A stretch of DNA of 64,000 nucleotides from positions 150,569,092 to 150,633,091 of the forward strand of contig CM043943.1 of the NCBI GenBank assembly GCA_014529385.2. Direction: 5' to 3'. The notes beneath the pieces were generated by a model. It saw only the letters and a program-made list of their open reading frames with translations. It had not been told where the DNA came from and did no database searches. Source of the stretch: Adiantum capillus-veneris. Taxonomy: Eukaryota > Streptophyta > Polypodiopsida > Polypodiales > Pteridaceae. Made by a program: the position numbers and the translations under genes. This document shows, one piece after another, positions 47,046 through 60,883 of the stretch (positions are counted from its first letter, which is position 1; every line of letters starts with the position of its first letter).

Positions 47046-48167
47046 CTACTTTTTGTGATCTCTTCCTTCGTGCTTTCTTCTTTTTTTGAGATTGGCAATC
47101 GATGCCGTGTCTCTTTCCTCAAGAATATAATTTTGTTTTTGGAGCATCAATCGTGTGAGTACGTTTACTAGTACCACATGTGTACTTTGTGATGGCTCCT
47201 TGATAACCTCAATCAAGTTTAATGACGCGATCTTCGGTGCATTTTGATTATTTGAACATTGGGCAATTAAATGATCTATGCCACATCGATTACACATGAG
47301 TATCGGCATTGTAGATGTGCTTGTTTGATTGGTTTGCATTAGTGTGGCCTTCTTTTGTAGCCTAATAGGACACTCGGCCACCCGATGTGGACTTCCACAC
47401 TCATAGCATTGAAGAGGTGGTCTCTTAGTAGTGTAATTGATGTTTTGGCCTCTTGTAGCAAGAGCAACTACTTGATAGACAGGTTTTACTTGTCCCCAGT
47501 AGTATTCCATGTAGTATTGTGGACTTTCTTCAAGCACATCCATCTCATAGGAAATATTAGGGTCTATATCTTCCTCACAGCCTTCCAAACAAGCAATAGA
47601 TGACTCACAACCCACTTGATTCACAAAAGTGATTGTCGAATGTGATGGTTGCGGTCCTAGCACTGGAGGTGGTAAGGGTGTTGTTTGAAAAACATTTTGG
47701 GCCCTAAGGACCATGTGTTGTGACGTTTTTTCAAGAGGTGGGGCCGGTATCAATGCCGGCACTCGAGGTGTGTATGTCCATGCAAAGATTGGTCTATTTC
47801 CCATCACGCACTTAAATACTATGCAATCCTTAGTTTGATGACCATACCTCCCACAGGCATTGCAGTTCCCATTTAATTTTACTCTAAAAGTAGGGCATTT
47901 ACTAGTACTATGCGGTCTGTAGCATACTGAGCACCATTGTTGATCCCTTCTTGGATACATATGATTGTTTTGTGGAGCACGATTGTCTCTAAGACTCTCT
48001 TGAATGGCCTTAGTGAGATCTGCTAAAGTCATCTCATATATCTTTGGCTCCTTAGCAATAGGCTTTAGGGTCATTGGTTGATGCCCCGATGATTGCGAGC
48101 TAATAGATTTAGGCTCAACAGATACTCTTTCTCCTTGAATCATTAAATTATCCTCCAATTGGATCAC
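47046..48167 (-). CDS. gag (NC): Nucleocapsid with four zinc knuckles
   Basis: 373-codon open frame continuing gag in the same phase. Four knuckles are visible: CSVCYRPHSTSKC (79-91), CNACGRYGHQTKDC (102-115), CYECGSPHRVAEC (254-266) and CNRCGIDHLIAQC (292-304). Only the second has the classic C-x2-C-x4-H-x4-C spacing. The others have x3 before His. Knuckles of this kind bind the element RNA during packaging. The Met at 48167 is only the first in the open stretch; the frame continues upstream across a TAG near 48212. Confidence 0.8.
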   Translation of the reverse strand: MIQLEDNLMIQGERVSVEPKSISSQSSGHQPMTLKPIAKEPKIYEMTLADLTKAIQESLRDNRAPQNNHMYPRRDQQWCSVCYRPHSTSKCPTFRVKLNGNCNACGRYGHQTKDCIVFKCVMGNRPIFAWTYTPRVPALIPAPPLEKTSQHMVLRAQNVFQTTPLPPPVLGPQPSHSTITFVNQVGCESSIACLEGCEEDIDPNISYEMDVLEESPQYYMEYYWGQVKPVYQVVALATRGQNINYTTKRPPLQCYECGSPHRVAECPIRLQKKATLMQTNQTSTSTMPILMCNRCGIDHLIAQCSNNQNAPKIASLNLIEVIKEPSQSTHVVLVNVLTRLMLQKQNYILEERDTASIANLKKRRKHEGRDHKK

Positions 48168-48169
48168 AT

Positions 48170-48980
48170 TGGTGGTGACTGCTTCCCAAGTGGTGATACT
48201 TCTAAATGACTAGGCCATTGTAGATATCCTCATGTCGTAATCCCTAATGAATCTATTAAGCAATTGATTGTTATTGAAGCGCTCAATTGGATTACAACGA
48301 GAATTCAAATGCTTTAAGCGAATAATAAAGTCTCTCACCGACTCTCCTTCCTCTCGTTGGGCTTTCTAGAGTTGAGAGGCTACACCCCAAAGAACTCCCT
48401 CTCATATATATTCTTTCAAGAACAATCTCCTAAGAGTATGGTTAATTGTTTTTTCTTCCACCCTTAGGGTTCTATACCAATCCCCAGCCTTCCCACTTAA
48501 GGTTAGGCTTAAAGCATTACTCTTATGCATGTCATTGTGTTCTCCTATAGAATCGCATATTTGTTCAAACACTAATTCGATATGATTTCTCACATCCCCG
48601 TCTCCACTAAATTTTTGTGTGAGCTTGGCTATTTGTATTGCCTTACTTCTAGGTTCTCTATCAGGCGTGTTACGCATATTCTGAGCAATAGATCGATCGA
48701 TAGCTTGAGCAAATGTTTCCAAGTCACCTAAGTGAGCAGGCAACGTGGGTGAAGGCACTCCAGAGACTACATGTGGAGTAGGTATTGGCATTGGGCTTGG
48801 CGCGTAGGAAGCCCTTGGGTTCCACGTTTGGTACTGTGTTGTGCCATGTGGTGGCCCAAAGTTCATATGTGTGGCCCTAAGCATAGCAGACGTCGGATGT
48901 GACATGCTAATGCTAGCTGGTATGGTCCCATGGAAATAAGAACTTGGGTGTTGTGGTTGTGGCATAGGTTGTTGAAACAA
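48170..48980 (-). pseudogene. gag: Gag capsid core of third element
   Basis: Contains KLTQKFSGDGDVRNHIELVF and NALSLTLSGKAGDWYRTL (48980-48402), then, after a TGA, the second half of the core (VRDFIIRLKHLNSRCN, NRFIRDYDMRI) across two TAG codons. All three stops stand where Trp or a similar residue is expected. The frame then runs on into the zinc-knuckle part. Confidence 0.8.
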
Positions 48981-50328
48981 TGGGAGGGGTAGGAACTACA
49001 TGAGTACGAGGATCCATAGGTGTATACGATTGGTACACACTTGTAGTTACTGTTGCAGGCATTGAGCTACCATGTAGTGGTGCTTTACTAACAAATGAGA
49101 TCCATGGCATGTTTCTTGGCATGCCCATCATTGGGGTAGGCATTGTAGCCGTGGTTTCATCAAGGGAAAGATGAGCTACACTTGGAAAAGTAAAGCTAAC
49201 ACTTGTGGGCTCAGATTGCACGGAGACCCCTAGCGAACAACATATGGAGGATCCATCGGACTTATCGAGGGAGTCTCCATTTGCAATAAGTTTGATTGTT
49301 TAGCGTTCCCTAAATCCAAGAATCTCATGAGATCCGTTGAAGGCATGTGGATCCCCTTGTTCTGTCTCTCTAGCTCAATAACCCGATGTGGATGACCTCA
49401 CAAACTCTTTGTTGTTGATTCTCCACACTAGTAGCACCCATTGTGGTTCGTAGGACATCTAACCAACCCACGTGATAGGTGTGACCCATGTATAGTTTGG
49501 TTAGAGTTTCCTTTTGTAGTTCGTACTCCCAGTTCTCATTTAAGAACGCTCCATCTAGGATTGAGGTGCTAGGGCTGTCTTTTGAACTAGATGCAATGTG
49601 GCTCTCTATGGGTTGACCCTTCATGGTCGCTAATTCAGGAGCACTCGATTGCTTTCTTAGAAAAGATAGTACAGAGGGGCTTTCGCTTTTAACTTTTTTC
49701 TTTGCTTTGCCTTGCGTAAGCTCTTGATTTCCTTTTTCCTAGACGCAATGATATACCGCTCAACTTCTTGTACTTCGGCAAAGCTTCTACCATCAGGTAA
49801 TATAACCTCATAGGGGAATAGCTCTGAAGAGTCAGGGGGTGTAGTGAATGGAGTATTCACGTGCACACTCTCCAAGAGCATAGGGTTTACGTTGGTCATG
49901 AATGATGAATTTACTTTCCCACCCCCCTCATTTACATCGTTAGCTCCATGTTCGGAGTGAGTGGCTCTACTAAAGGTTTCCTTCAAGCGGCTCAGCACGC
50001 TCGGCCCGGACCGTGGGCCCATGGCATGCGTGTCTTGGCTTGAGCTATCAAGATTAGGCATTGGGTAACCCTCCATGACGTCGTAGTCAGAGGAAGAGTC
50101 ACTAGACGCAATATGCGGGTCCTGAGTGGTACTACCTTGGGTTCCCGTTGAGGGCCTAGAGCCTAAGGTAGAGGAATAATGAGAACTCGCACAAGTCAAA
50201 ATGTTCGCTAGTTGCTCATCCTCTAGCACACGACCAAAGCGTAGATGCATGTGCCTTTGGCACCCCACAAGCGTCGAGGAATACCCTTCAAGGTTAACCG
50301 CCTGATTTTTTGGCGTTTTGCACCCCAT
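48913..50328 (-). pseudogene. gag: Gag N-terminal region of third element
   Basis: Begins near 50328 (MGCKTPKNQAVNLEGYSS), rich in Ser, Thr and Pro, with a basic patch RKKEIKSLRKAKQRKKLKAK near 49690. It continues in other frames at 49624-49370 and 49221-48913 (Pro/Thr-rich). The start lies about 650 bases downstream of the PBS. No known domain; a plausible gag leader region. Confidence 0.6.
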
Positions 50329-50976
50329 TTTTTATGTGTTTTAATATTTTTAAATGATTGATTTTTTTATAAAAGTGTGTTATAGCTCAAAACAAGCGTA
50401 TTGCTCATGGGGTCATGGCGTGCTTTACACCACAACGTTCGGTTATCCAAAGCTCCGTTGGTCCTCAAAACAGTCGATTTTTACTTACGCGTGAGGCTAA
50501 AATAAGTAATTTTAAAGGGTGACTGAGGCTTGAGCCTGAGCGTGGGCTTGGGCTTGGGTCTAGGGAATGTTATTGACACCGGTCCTATCCTTTTTTTTTT
50601 AAATTAAGTTTTTTTTTTTTTTGGGATAAGGTCGCAGCGGTCGCGCTGTGCGCAAGCACACACACACACCTAACCTACCTACTTACAACTAACACAGCTA
50701 TTGCTACACACACTAACACAGTACAACAACTCATTAGCTAACAGATCTACTTACTGTACTTTACACAGAACTAACATTATGAATTTACTACCTTAATTTT
50801 AAGTCCTTATCACAGAGAAAACACAGTACCTTTCAACACCTTATTAACAAAAGCAATACACTGCATCTAAAAAACTCCTTCTCAACACACACACCTTCCT
50901 TCTCTACCTTTCCTACATTTCATAATGCACCACAAAGTAGCATAGAGTGCTACTCAAGCTTAATGCAGGGCAATTT
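50329..50976. other. Leader of third element
   Basis: Non-coding stretch between PBS and gag with poly-T runs near 50590-50620 and many CACA blocks. Unlike the leader at 22.4-23.0 kb, it has no palindrome copies that I could find. Confidence 0.5.
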
Positions 50977-50994
50977 CCTGGCGCAGTGGCGCCA
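50977..50994 (-). other. PBS of third element
   Basis: Minus strand TGGCGCCACTGCGCCAGG, six bases from TGCACG, the probable LTR end. TGGCGCC starts are common in plant Ty3/gypsy PBSs. Confidence 0.65.
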
Positions 50995-51000
50995 AGAATC

Positions 51001-51248
51001 TGCACGTCTATCGCACATGTCAATGCAAGGGACTTTCCGATACACTGTGTGTGAGCCACAAATGGCTACAAGCACACAACCAAACTAATCTAGCAAGCTC
51101 AAGAGATCAAGGGTGTGTCACTCACCGCCCTACGCTCGTCTTCGTGGAGGATTCCTCGCTGCGAAGAAGAAAGAGCTACCGTCGTGCCGCGCTCAACCAC
51201 CTCGCCACCGCCGTGCCATCATCACAATGCTCAATTGCACTCTCTCTC

Positions 51249-51300
<52 letters not shown>

Positions 51301-51620
51301 GCATACACACACACACAAGGAGATGAAGAAGAAGAAGATGGAGATGGAGCAAGAGCACTCTTCAATTGCGCAAATGAGAGAATGAGTGATTTTTAGGTTT
51401 ATGTGACTTTTATATGAGCTCGCCCATTCACGCTTGGGCACACATGCTTAGTCAACTAACCCTTGAAGGTTCCAGTTAGAGTGCGCCTCTCATCGGAGAT
51501 CACTCTTACCCTTTTCCTATTGGATCGACAAGCCTGGTCCTTGACTCTACCAAATAAATAATACAGCGTCTGTCATAGGTGACAGGGTGTCCGTGAGCCG
51601 CGAGGGTTAACATCAGGTCG
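51001..51620 (-). repeat. Probable 5' LTR of third element (outer end unknown)
   Basis: Starts TGCACGTCTATCGC on the plus strand. Contains a (CT)n tract at 51240-51298 and a minus-strand TATA CATATAAAAG at 51407-51416. No partner LTR in the window, so the extent is a guess. Confidence 0.45.
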
Positions 51621-52059
51621 ATAAAACTGTTGAACTAGCTTTGTTCTACATAACTATAATTTTATTGGTTTTATTACTATGCATTGGCACAAAATAATGG
51701 GGTCTCATTTCAGGAATGATGTAATATTGAAAACTTTGTGTAAGAGGAAGGTTTCTCAACACCCATTTGATTTTTGCATCACACTGACCGATACACAGGT
51801 TTTTCATACAAACAATAAAAGTTGTTTTATATGGGACTTGATGAATGGGGCTTAGTTGTTGTCCGCCCTTTATATAGTTGACTCTTGTCACTTTATGGAA
51901 CAATTTATGCAGATCAACCTTTGTACTTAGACACTAGAATGAGACCTCATTCTCATGATTTCTACAAAAATAATTCTAAAATTGAGTTGCTTTTGTGCTA
52001 CCATTGGTCACTTGTCTAAATCCAGTTTGTCTAAAGCCAGCTGTCTTTTGAAATTTTAA

Positions 52060-53558
<1,499 letters not shown>

Positions 53559-53756
53559 CACATGCACAAAGAGCACATTAGGTCAAGAATACATAGAGGC
53601 AGGTCTCTATTTGCTGCTCATGTGCCAATTCTTGGCCCACCCTTACTCCTTGTATAATGAATTTCACACACACACACACACATTCACAGATGCAATCAAC
53701 AAGCAAGGTAGCCCATGCCATATGTGTCTAGCCCTCAAGCTTGTATCACCACTTGG

Positions 53757-53758
<2 letters not shown>

Positions 53759-53800
<42 letters not shown>
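53759..53800. repeat. (TC)n microsatellite
   Basis: About 42 bp of TC. A short (AC)n tract precedes it near 53666. Confidence 0.97.
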
Positions 53801-53802
<2 letters not shown>

Positions 53803-54252
53803 ACCCACACACAACCACACACTTGCAGTAGCCGTTTAACTTTTTATAGATGGGTTCATTCACTTATGACATCATTGATCTTATTGAAGTATCATCATAG
53901 GCTACCATGGGTGAGGTTTTCAATGGTACACACTATATACAATTGTGCATAGCAGAACAATGGGGAGAGCCCCCCTCATATATTGTTGGAATAAAAGCTC
54001 CATGATGCCAATTGTTCAATGTGATGCAAGTAATATCGATGGCATATTGGCTTACACACCTGTGGTACAGAAAAAGCTATGGAACAATAGGTAGGTGCTT
54101 TGGCACCTACTTAGAATGGTTAAGGTTTATTGATTTTGTTAATATACACAAAAGTCATAAACAATAGTGCTCAAAATTACGTGTCTTTTTTTATTTTCAT
54201 TCTTTTATGTAAGATTCAAACATGCTACTTGATCTTAGATAGTGATTAGATA

Positions 54253-55600
54253 TGGGTCTTTTTAGTGATAAACAGTAATGGCCTATTTCATAATAAGTAA
54301 AGTAGGATAATGTTCTATGTATCCAAAGATTGACATAGTTTTGATAAAGTTATCTCACAAAAATTGAACGGGAATAATATTCTTGGTGGATAGCCTAACA
54401 ATGGTACATTTTTGTCTATGCTTCATTGAATAGTACTTGGATTGGTTCTCCTTGACATATAATGAATATTAGTATATGGAATATCTGTTGGTTGTGTTAT
54501 TGAAGCCTATAGCCAAATAAGTTATATGATAATGATTTTTTTCTTAAATTCATTGAACGTTATTGATATTGAGGTTTCTTCTTTGACACGTAGCTAAGTT
54601 TGAGACTTGGAATTGTTATGCTTTATGCTCTATGGAAGCCTCAAACCTCTGCTAGAGGATCTCAGTTAGAGATGGAATATATGAATTTTTTTGAAAAATT
54701 GGTTGAAGTACAAACAAGACTTTGCCCAATTTTTTTCAGTTGTGTTCGATGTACCTTACAAAGTTTGGAATGAACAGACTTTGGAATGTAAGTTAATAGA
54801 ATATAGGAAATTTATTGATCTAATCTAATAGACATCTCAAAACATGGTACATTTGTGTATGTGAATTTGAAAAGGTTTGCTCCTAGTACATATAAAATAG
54901 TGTCTTGATTTGTTTTCTAGTGTATTGTTGAAATACACATCAAGATGGATTTTTTAATGATACTATAGTCCTTGATAAAATCAGGTATTTGTCTTACTTA
55001 AATCCTTGGATCAATGGTCCATACATAAATTGAGTTTTTGACAAACGAGATGCTACCCAATTTTGGTCTGATTGTCTATATTCATCTTTAACCCAAAAAT
55101 ATATAGATTGAATCAAACTTGGTAGTAGACACTAGCATCTTTTCTTTGGGGAAACTTAGTGAATATTGGATACATACAACTCATCAATTAGAGTTTATCT
55201 TACTTAAAGTTCAAGTACATGGTATATCCTTAGGGTAAGCTGTAACCTAGGTCTACAAGTGTGGCATGGATAACAAATGGATCGAATGTTGAAACTTGCA
55301 ACATGCACAAACATAGCTAGTTCTAACTAAATGTTTTTGTATGGATGTAGGTAGCAGGTGGATCCTTCTTCTTGTAGGTGTAGTGGAGGCTCATCCAAAG
55401 TGACGAGGGCATATAGAAGATACTATTTTGTAATGTTCAAAGACCAAAGTTTGAATCTACATGAACATATTGGCTAAGAGATACAGAATGGTATATTGAC
55501 AAAACTGGGACAAGATTTTATGCACAAATTGTGTATACACTTTTATGTGATGTTAAGGTATTGATATTCAATGCAATTGTCTTCATATATAAAGGGATTT
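54253..55600 (+). repeat. Interspersed repeat R, copy 2
   Basis: Same order and orientation as 38490-40080 (AATAATATTCTTGGTGGATA, TTGAGACTTGG, CCTCAAACCTC, AACATGGTACATTTGTGTAT, CTAGTTCTAACTAAATG). Followed by C10, poly-A and (AC)n at 55630-55681. Confidence 0.75.
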
Positions 55601-55644
55601 TCATACATAAACACACATGTGCATGTGCGCCCCCCCCCCCCAAA

Positions 55645-55675
<31 letters not shown>

Positions 55676-55745
55676 CACACAGAAAGGTGGAGGTCCAGAA
55701 AATTGAACTTTATGTGCAAGCTAACTTGGAGATTTTAGTAAGAAA

Positions 55746-56168
55746 AGATGCATACAATGGGGTGTTGAACCTTGATGCATGTGATGGTGGTAATCCATTT
55801 TTGTGTTCTACTCAACATTCTCATCTACCCATGTGATATCATTGCAAAGGTGTTGGAACATGGATAGCGATCCATGTCCCCCCCTCCAAACCTATATATT
55901 TTTAGTGCAAAAGAGTCCTCTTGAAAGCGCTACAACACTACCCTAATCACATACTAAGATGCATACAATGGGGTGTTGAACCTTGATGCATGTGATGGTG
56001 GTAATCCATTTTTGTGTTCTACTCAACATTCTCATCTACCCATGTGATATCATTGCAAAGGTGTTGGAACATGGATAGCGATCCATGTCCCCCCCTCCAA
56101 ACCTATATATTTTTAGTGCAAAAGAGTCCTCTTGAAAGCGCTACAACACTACCCTAATCACATACTAA
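55746..56168. repeat. Identical 211-bp tandem duplication
   Basis: 55746-55957 and 55957-56168 read the same base for base as far as I checked. Each carries one palindrome copy. The identity means it is recent or a sequence-assembly artefact. Confidence 0.93.
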
Positions 56169-56997
56169 AAATGTTGCTAAAAGTGGATTGTGATCCATGT
56201 AATTACATATGCCCTTGGGGAATGTGTCCAATAAATTTGGGACAAAATGGACCTATGATTACCCGAAGACCATGGGGAGATGGAAAATAAGTATAAAAAT
56301 GGTCATTTTGATGCATGAAGTGCAAAATTGATCCAAATCCAAAAATTTGTTGACCAATAGCTTAAAGAACATGCCCAGATCCATCCTTTAATGTGTGGTC
56401 AAATTTCGTCACCAAACATGGATCGTGATCCATGTACCTCAAAGCAGAATTGCCAGAAATTGAGTGCAAAGTGTTGACACAATGTCAATTATGGAAATTT
56501 ATGTCAGATTTTCAATGTTTGGATGCATAAAGTGGTTCATGTGGCAAAGTTAAGCAATTTCAGAGTGCAAGTGCAAGGTCTATGAATTTTCTCAAGTTAA
56601 GGTATTCAAGGATATGGTATGCTTGGTGTATACAATATAGTGCAAAAAATGTTGGCAAAATGGGCCAAACTTGCCAGCAGGCCTAGGATGTACAAACAAC
56701 CCCTGACAATTACAAAAATGGATAGATAGATGGAATTGGGAATTAAATTCAGGTTCAAATCATCTCATTTGCAAAATCTTAAACAACACTAACCACACAG
56801 GGAGATATCAAAAATGGGATAAAAAATCCAATATGGCAAAGTCGGACCACTTAGGCCATAAATTGGGAAATTGGGTAAACTTAGAAAAAACTTATCCAAA
56901 TCTAAAACGACTTAAACAATGTACTAGGATAGGCTATAGGAACTTGTGTACCAAGTTTCACCCCAAAAGGCTACGAAACATGAATTGTGATCTATGT
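55858..56997. repeat. Second palindrome family, five copies
   Basis: 20-bp palindrome: arm ACATGGAT, four-base centre, inverse arm. Copies 55858-55877 (centre AGCG), 56069-56088 (AGCG), 56181-56200 (TGTG, left arm diverged), 56416-56435 (CGTG) and 56978-56997 (TGTG, both arms changed in a matching way: ATGAAT/ATCTAT, partly compensated). Intervening DNA is non-coding. Confidence 0.8.
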
Positions 56998-57990
56998 ACC
57001 TTTCCCACTTTTATAGATCGTGAGAGGTGGCCGAGAGCAAGATTGTGGAACGGGTTTCTAACCTCACTCCTATCTTATTGCAGACATAGCAAGAACCACA
57101 AACATAATTGCCAATCCATGGAACGAAGCTGCCTCGACTAGTGCATAGAGGTTACAAGAGGGTGTCAATCTCTTGGAAAACAATAGACAACTCGCATCTA
57201 ACACAAGCTACACTCAATGACCAAAGTCACCAAAAGCTAGTCACTAATTGTCAAACAATCATAACCATTAGAGCATCAAACGACATCCAAATGTTACGAA
57301 ACTTATGGGACAAGTATATAAGACCTAGCACACATGCTTATGGTCTCAAATCTCACTTTAGGTAAAGTGCAAAAATCATGATTATTAAGAGTAGTGAGTT
57401 TTTTACCTAGTTGTTTTCGACCCCAAATGCATCTAAGTGCTTAGCAATGATGCCCCAATACCCCACCTATGCTTACTTTGTGATTTCCTAGCTTAAATTC
57501 CTACTTATGATGAAATTAGTCCGCGGGTTGGTGACACCAAAAGCTACAATTTACCATGAAATTTTTACGTCAATGCATAGAGATCCTATCTACAGTTGCA
57601 ATGCAACAGACATCACTGCAATGTGACAACTGAGAAGGGAGTAGGAGGCGCGAGAAGGAGACAAGTGAGCACCGTTAGCTCACACTGTGTTTCTATTATC
57701 CAAAACTTGAAAAATAACTTACAAAAATTGTCCTTTATACCTTAGCCAAGGTTTCTTTGGTAAAAACTAATAATCTCGGAGCTCTAACTAAGGATAAGTT
57801 GATACAATCTCGAAGCTTATAGCCCCGACTCATCAATTATAATATCCATCTAGAAAATAGGAGTTACAATATTCCCGATTTATCAAAAGAATAAATGTTT
57901 TTACAATAAAATCTCACAAAAAATGATACATGGGTTAGCTTGCAGCTAGCATTCCCCCCCTGCTCGACTGTGTTGTCCCTTGAAATAGTT
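56998..57990. other. No gene; possible 3' LTR edge near 57950
   Basis: Minus strand AGCAGGGGGGGAATGC near 57950 looks like a polypurine tract followed by TGCTAGC, so an LTR of the ORF-X-like element may begin there and run to the left. No partner was found. A (C)-family half-site (AATCATGATTATT) lies at about 57374-57386. Confidence 0.35.
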
Positions 57991-59900
57991 TCATGGACTG
58001 AAGTAGTCTTTGGGTTGACGGTTGGAGAGGCGAACGTTTAAGTGCATGTAAAGATTTTTCATATCTGATGCCTCTTTTGTCAGGGACTTGCAAAAATTGA
58101 ACAGTGACTTGTTTTTAAGTTCGATGCCAGAATAACCAGCAAACCTTGATGTCAGATTTATGATCACTGGCCCAAAATATTTGTCCACCATATGAAGAAT
58201 CTTGTGTAAAAAGCCTATTTGAATGCCAACATATTGCTTGATGGCAGGGATATGCATCTAGCGTAGAAGCCATAGAGGACCTCTTTTGAAAATTGTCCAC
58301 TCAGATCATAGCATAAACCTTTGCTACCCTCTAGGAAAGACATCCGTGGAGCTCCTGCTTTTGCTAAAGGTCATGAAAATCTTGAATGCATGTAAGCAGC
58401 ATTTGGCAAATTTTTTAGAGCATAGCACATGAGAGGTCAGTTAGACTTTTGAAGAAGTTAATGGTGCCCGTTAGGGTTTTCACCATGTATTCCTCCATTG
58501 TTGTTCCCTGCTCTGGAGCTGGCAGTCTGGGGTAGTTGATCCATGTTGGCCTCTTCTTTCTCAATGTATCTTATGCCTACCATGTCCTTACCCTTGGTAC
58601 AAGACAAAATTTAGGGTCTTTCTGTATTGTTGTAGGTGCTCTTGTAAACAAAATGAGATATCTAGAGTTCTTGTTGAGCCAGTTCTTTCTCCATTTGGGA
58701 GAGAATCTAAGCCTTCTGCCTGCATATCCTTGTAATGTATTTCTTTAACTTGCAGTAGCTCCACCTCTATCAATGGGTAGGTTAGCGATTGTTGATGCCA
58801 TTGAGCATTGATTTGGTTGGGAGTGAGTTGAGTTACATTGGCTGAATAGAGAACTCTCAACTCCCAATCCATTATCGCTTTTCATTTAGCATCTACCTCA
58901 TGGAGTATTTGTTATTTCAATGCATCTTCTTTATCTTTAGAAAGCTATACCATTGGCACTTGTTCTCTTATGTGATTGGCACTTAAAACTTCAACTCTTT
59001 TGTTAGCCCTTCTGATGGCTGTGTTTCCATATCTGCAAAGGAGACTGTTGGTATGTTTATTCTTGTTCAGAGGTTCCTACCTCCTCTTGAGCTTCTGTAT
59101 GTCCTTCTCTTAGCAGCTGGTTGGCTATCTTCAAATTCTCTATCTCCTTGATCAATTGCTCTTCTTTTTGTACCCTCATTAATGCAAGATCTCATCAGTG
59201 TGCTTGTTCAAGCTTCAACTCAAGTTTGAGGTCCTTCTTCCTCTTTTCCAAAGTCTTTTATATAGACTTCATCTATTCCCTTGAGTGAAGCTACAGCCGG
59301 GTTTTCCCTTATCTATCTTAGAAATGTCGCTCGTCATTGATTCTTTGCTTGGAGTACTGCAAGGAGTTATTGGCTACATCTAGTTGCACTTGGATCTTTT
59401 GGACTGACTGAGTAGTGATCTTAAGTTCGTTGGTCACTTCAATCGGTTGTTGGTCCTTACTTTTGCATGCATTAGACAGCTTTGTGAGGAGCTCCCCCAA
59501 ATCTTCCATTTATTTATGTTGTCTTTCCTCGACCGTTTGTTGTTGTTCTACTTCATTTTTTAGCTCTTTAATCTATCTCTGAATATTCTTCAATAATATT
59601 CATCCTATCTTTGAACTCACCTTGTAGAGCATCTAATATATGTTCCAATTCTTTAGCCTTGGCACTGCAGCTAAGTGCTATTGTTCTCATCTTTTCTGTC
59701 ATTAGTTGCATTTGATTTGCATGCTCATTTACCTACATGATCACTTCATCTATGGTTTCCCATTCTTCAGGTTCTACTTGAGGCTGCTTAGAAGTATGGT
59801 GGCAATTCTTGCAGCTTATCTTTTTGAGACATCCTCTTATTTGCCTTCTCGGTCGCTTGCACTGCACCTATTAGGAGAATACAGTGTCAAAGTTGGAAAA
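57991..59900 (-). pseudogene. Decayed coiled-coil relic resembling ORF-X
   Basis: Minus strand shows heptad-like, Glu/Lys/Gln-rich pieces: 59509-59318 (MEDLGELLTKLSNACKSKDQ), near 59100 and 59650, then 58872-58588 (MDWELRVLYSANVTQLTPNQ) and 58257-57991. Stops are frequent. The N-terminal domain of ORF-X is not seen. As in the 13-kb copy, palindromes lie upstream in minus sense. The relation to ORF-X rests on layout and composition, not on clear residue identity. Confidence 0.45.
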
Positions 59901-60049
59901 TTTCATGGATTCCACTCTGAAATGATTTGAGTCTGAATTTCTTGGCAAATGATGTCCATTTTGCTTCAAATCAATTTTGGAGCATGCATAGATGTATAAA
60001 AACATGTAGAGATCAAAATTATGCAATCCACGTAAAATTTGCAACAAAA

Positions 60050-60387
60050 GTAAATAATTTACAACTGGGAAATATTTCCAAATTTTGCAGTTTTGACATC
60101 ATAGGTCTGAAACATGTGGTATTTAGATACTCTGAGTGAAGTGTGGGCTCATTTGAGTGCACTGGGTGAAAATGGTGCCAGATTTTAGTCTTCAAACTCT
60201 GAAACAGTAGATATAAAGGGATTTTGAGTTTTTGAGATCCAAATTTGATCAAACTCGATCGGTGGTCTTGGAACATCATGTACTTTGGTCCCATAAGGTC
60301 AAAGTTGAAATTGGACTTATTTTGGTCAAAAAGTAAATAATCATGATTATTTACTTTTTGGTCAAAAAGTAAATAATCATGATTATT
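60050..60387. repeat. Third palindrome family (left part)
   Basis: Perfect 34-bp palindrome at 60327-60360: core arm GTAAATAAT, centre CATG, extended by CAAAAA/TTTTTG. A second partial copy follows at 60363-60387 (direct repeat of 36 bp), and a shortened form GTAAATAATTTAC is at 60050-60062. Confidence 0.85.
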
Positions 60388-60579
60388 AATTTTTTCAACA
60401 AATTAAACATTTTTTTGTAGCAAGCTGGTTCTAGACATGATATAGAGTTTGTGTGTGTGATATGGGGTGATTTGGATCACAAAAGTTGGACTAAAGAGCC
60501 TTTAGTGTGTTTGTTTTACAAAATCATAGGTTTTCTTGATCTTTTTGGCTCATACTTGACATGTGGCATGTAATAGATG

Positions 60580-60808
60580 TGTTGGAATTAGGGTTGCAGA
60601 GAAACGCACACAGCTTGGAGAAGACAAAGGAAGCTCAAGGCACACAATAGAGAGTGTATTACTTAGTGTGCAATGGAAAAAAATAGATAGCCCTAGAGTG
60701 ATGGGTGTATATCCAATGCACGAGAGAAAAAACCTCCTAAAGAGGGAAAAAATGCCCCAGTGGTCCTAGTGTGTTCACACACATCACTACCACATGTATA
60801 TGGTAACA
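60580..60808 (-). repeat. 3' LTR of copia derivative
   Basis: 229 bp, TGTTGG...TAACA, with a few differences from 62130-62356. Confidence 0.93.
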
Positions 60809-60883
60809 AATCATCCCTGGAGTGATCCGATGAACGAGAGCTGCCACATGAGTAAAGGGAAGTGCCATGCCCTGAGGACATGA

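Larger units (their letters stand above)
45291..50994 (-). mobile_element. 5' half of a third Ty3/gypsy element (gag-protease)
   Basis: Minus order: LTR (from about 51.6 kb to 51001), PBS (50977-50994), short leader, gag (50328-48170), nucleocapsid (48167-47046), protease (46990-45870) and a linker (45592-45291). RT, RNase H, integrase and the 3' LTR are missing. The protease is a relative of that in the 16-24 kb element. Multiple stops and shifts. Confidence 0.85.

Noticed and set aside
51113-51396. Frames of Leu-Ser, Thr-His or Arg-Glu repeats here and near 33.4 and 53.4 kb
   Set aside because: They are translations of dinucleotide microsatellites in all phases, not proteins.
57540-57560. 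TTGGTGACACCAAAAG as a PBS
   Set aside because: It is a short inverted repeat without an adjacent LTR end or gag, so not supported.
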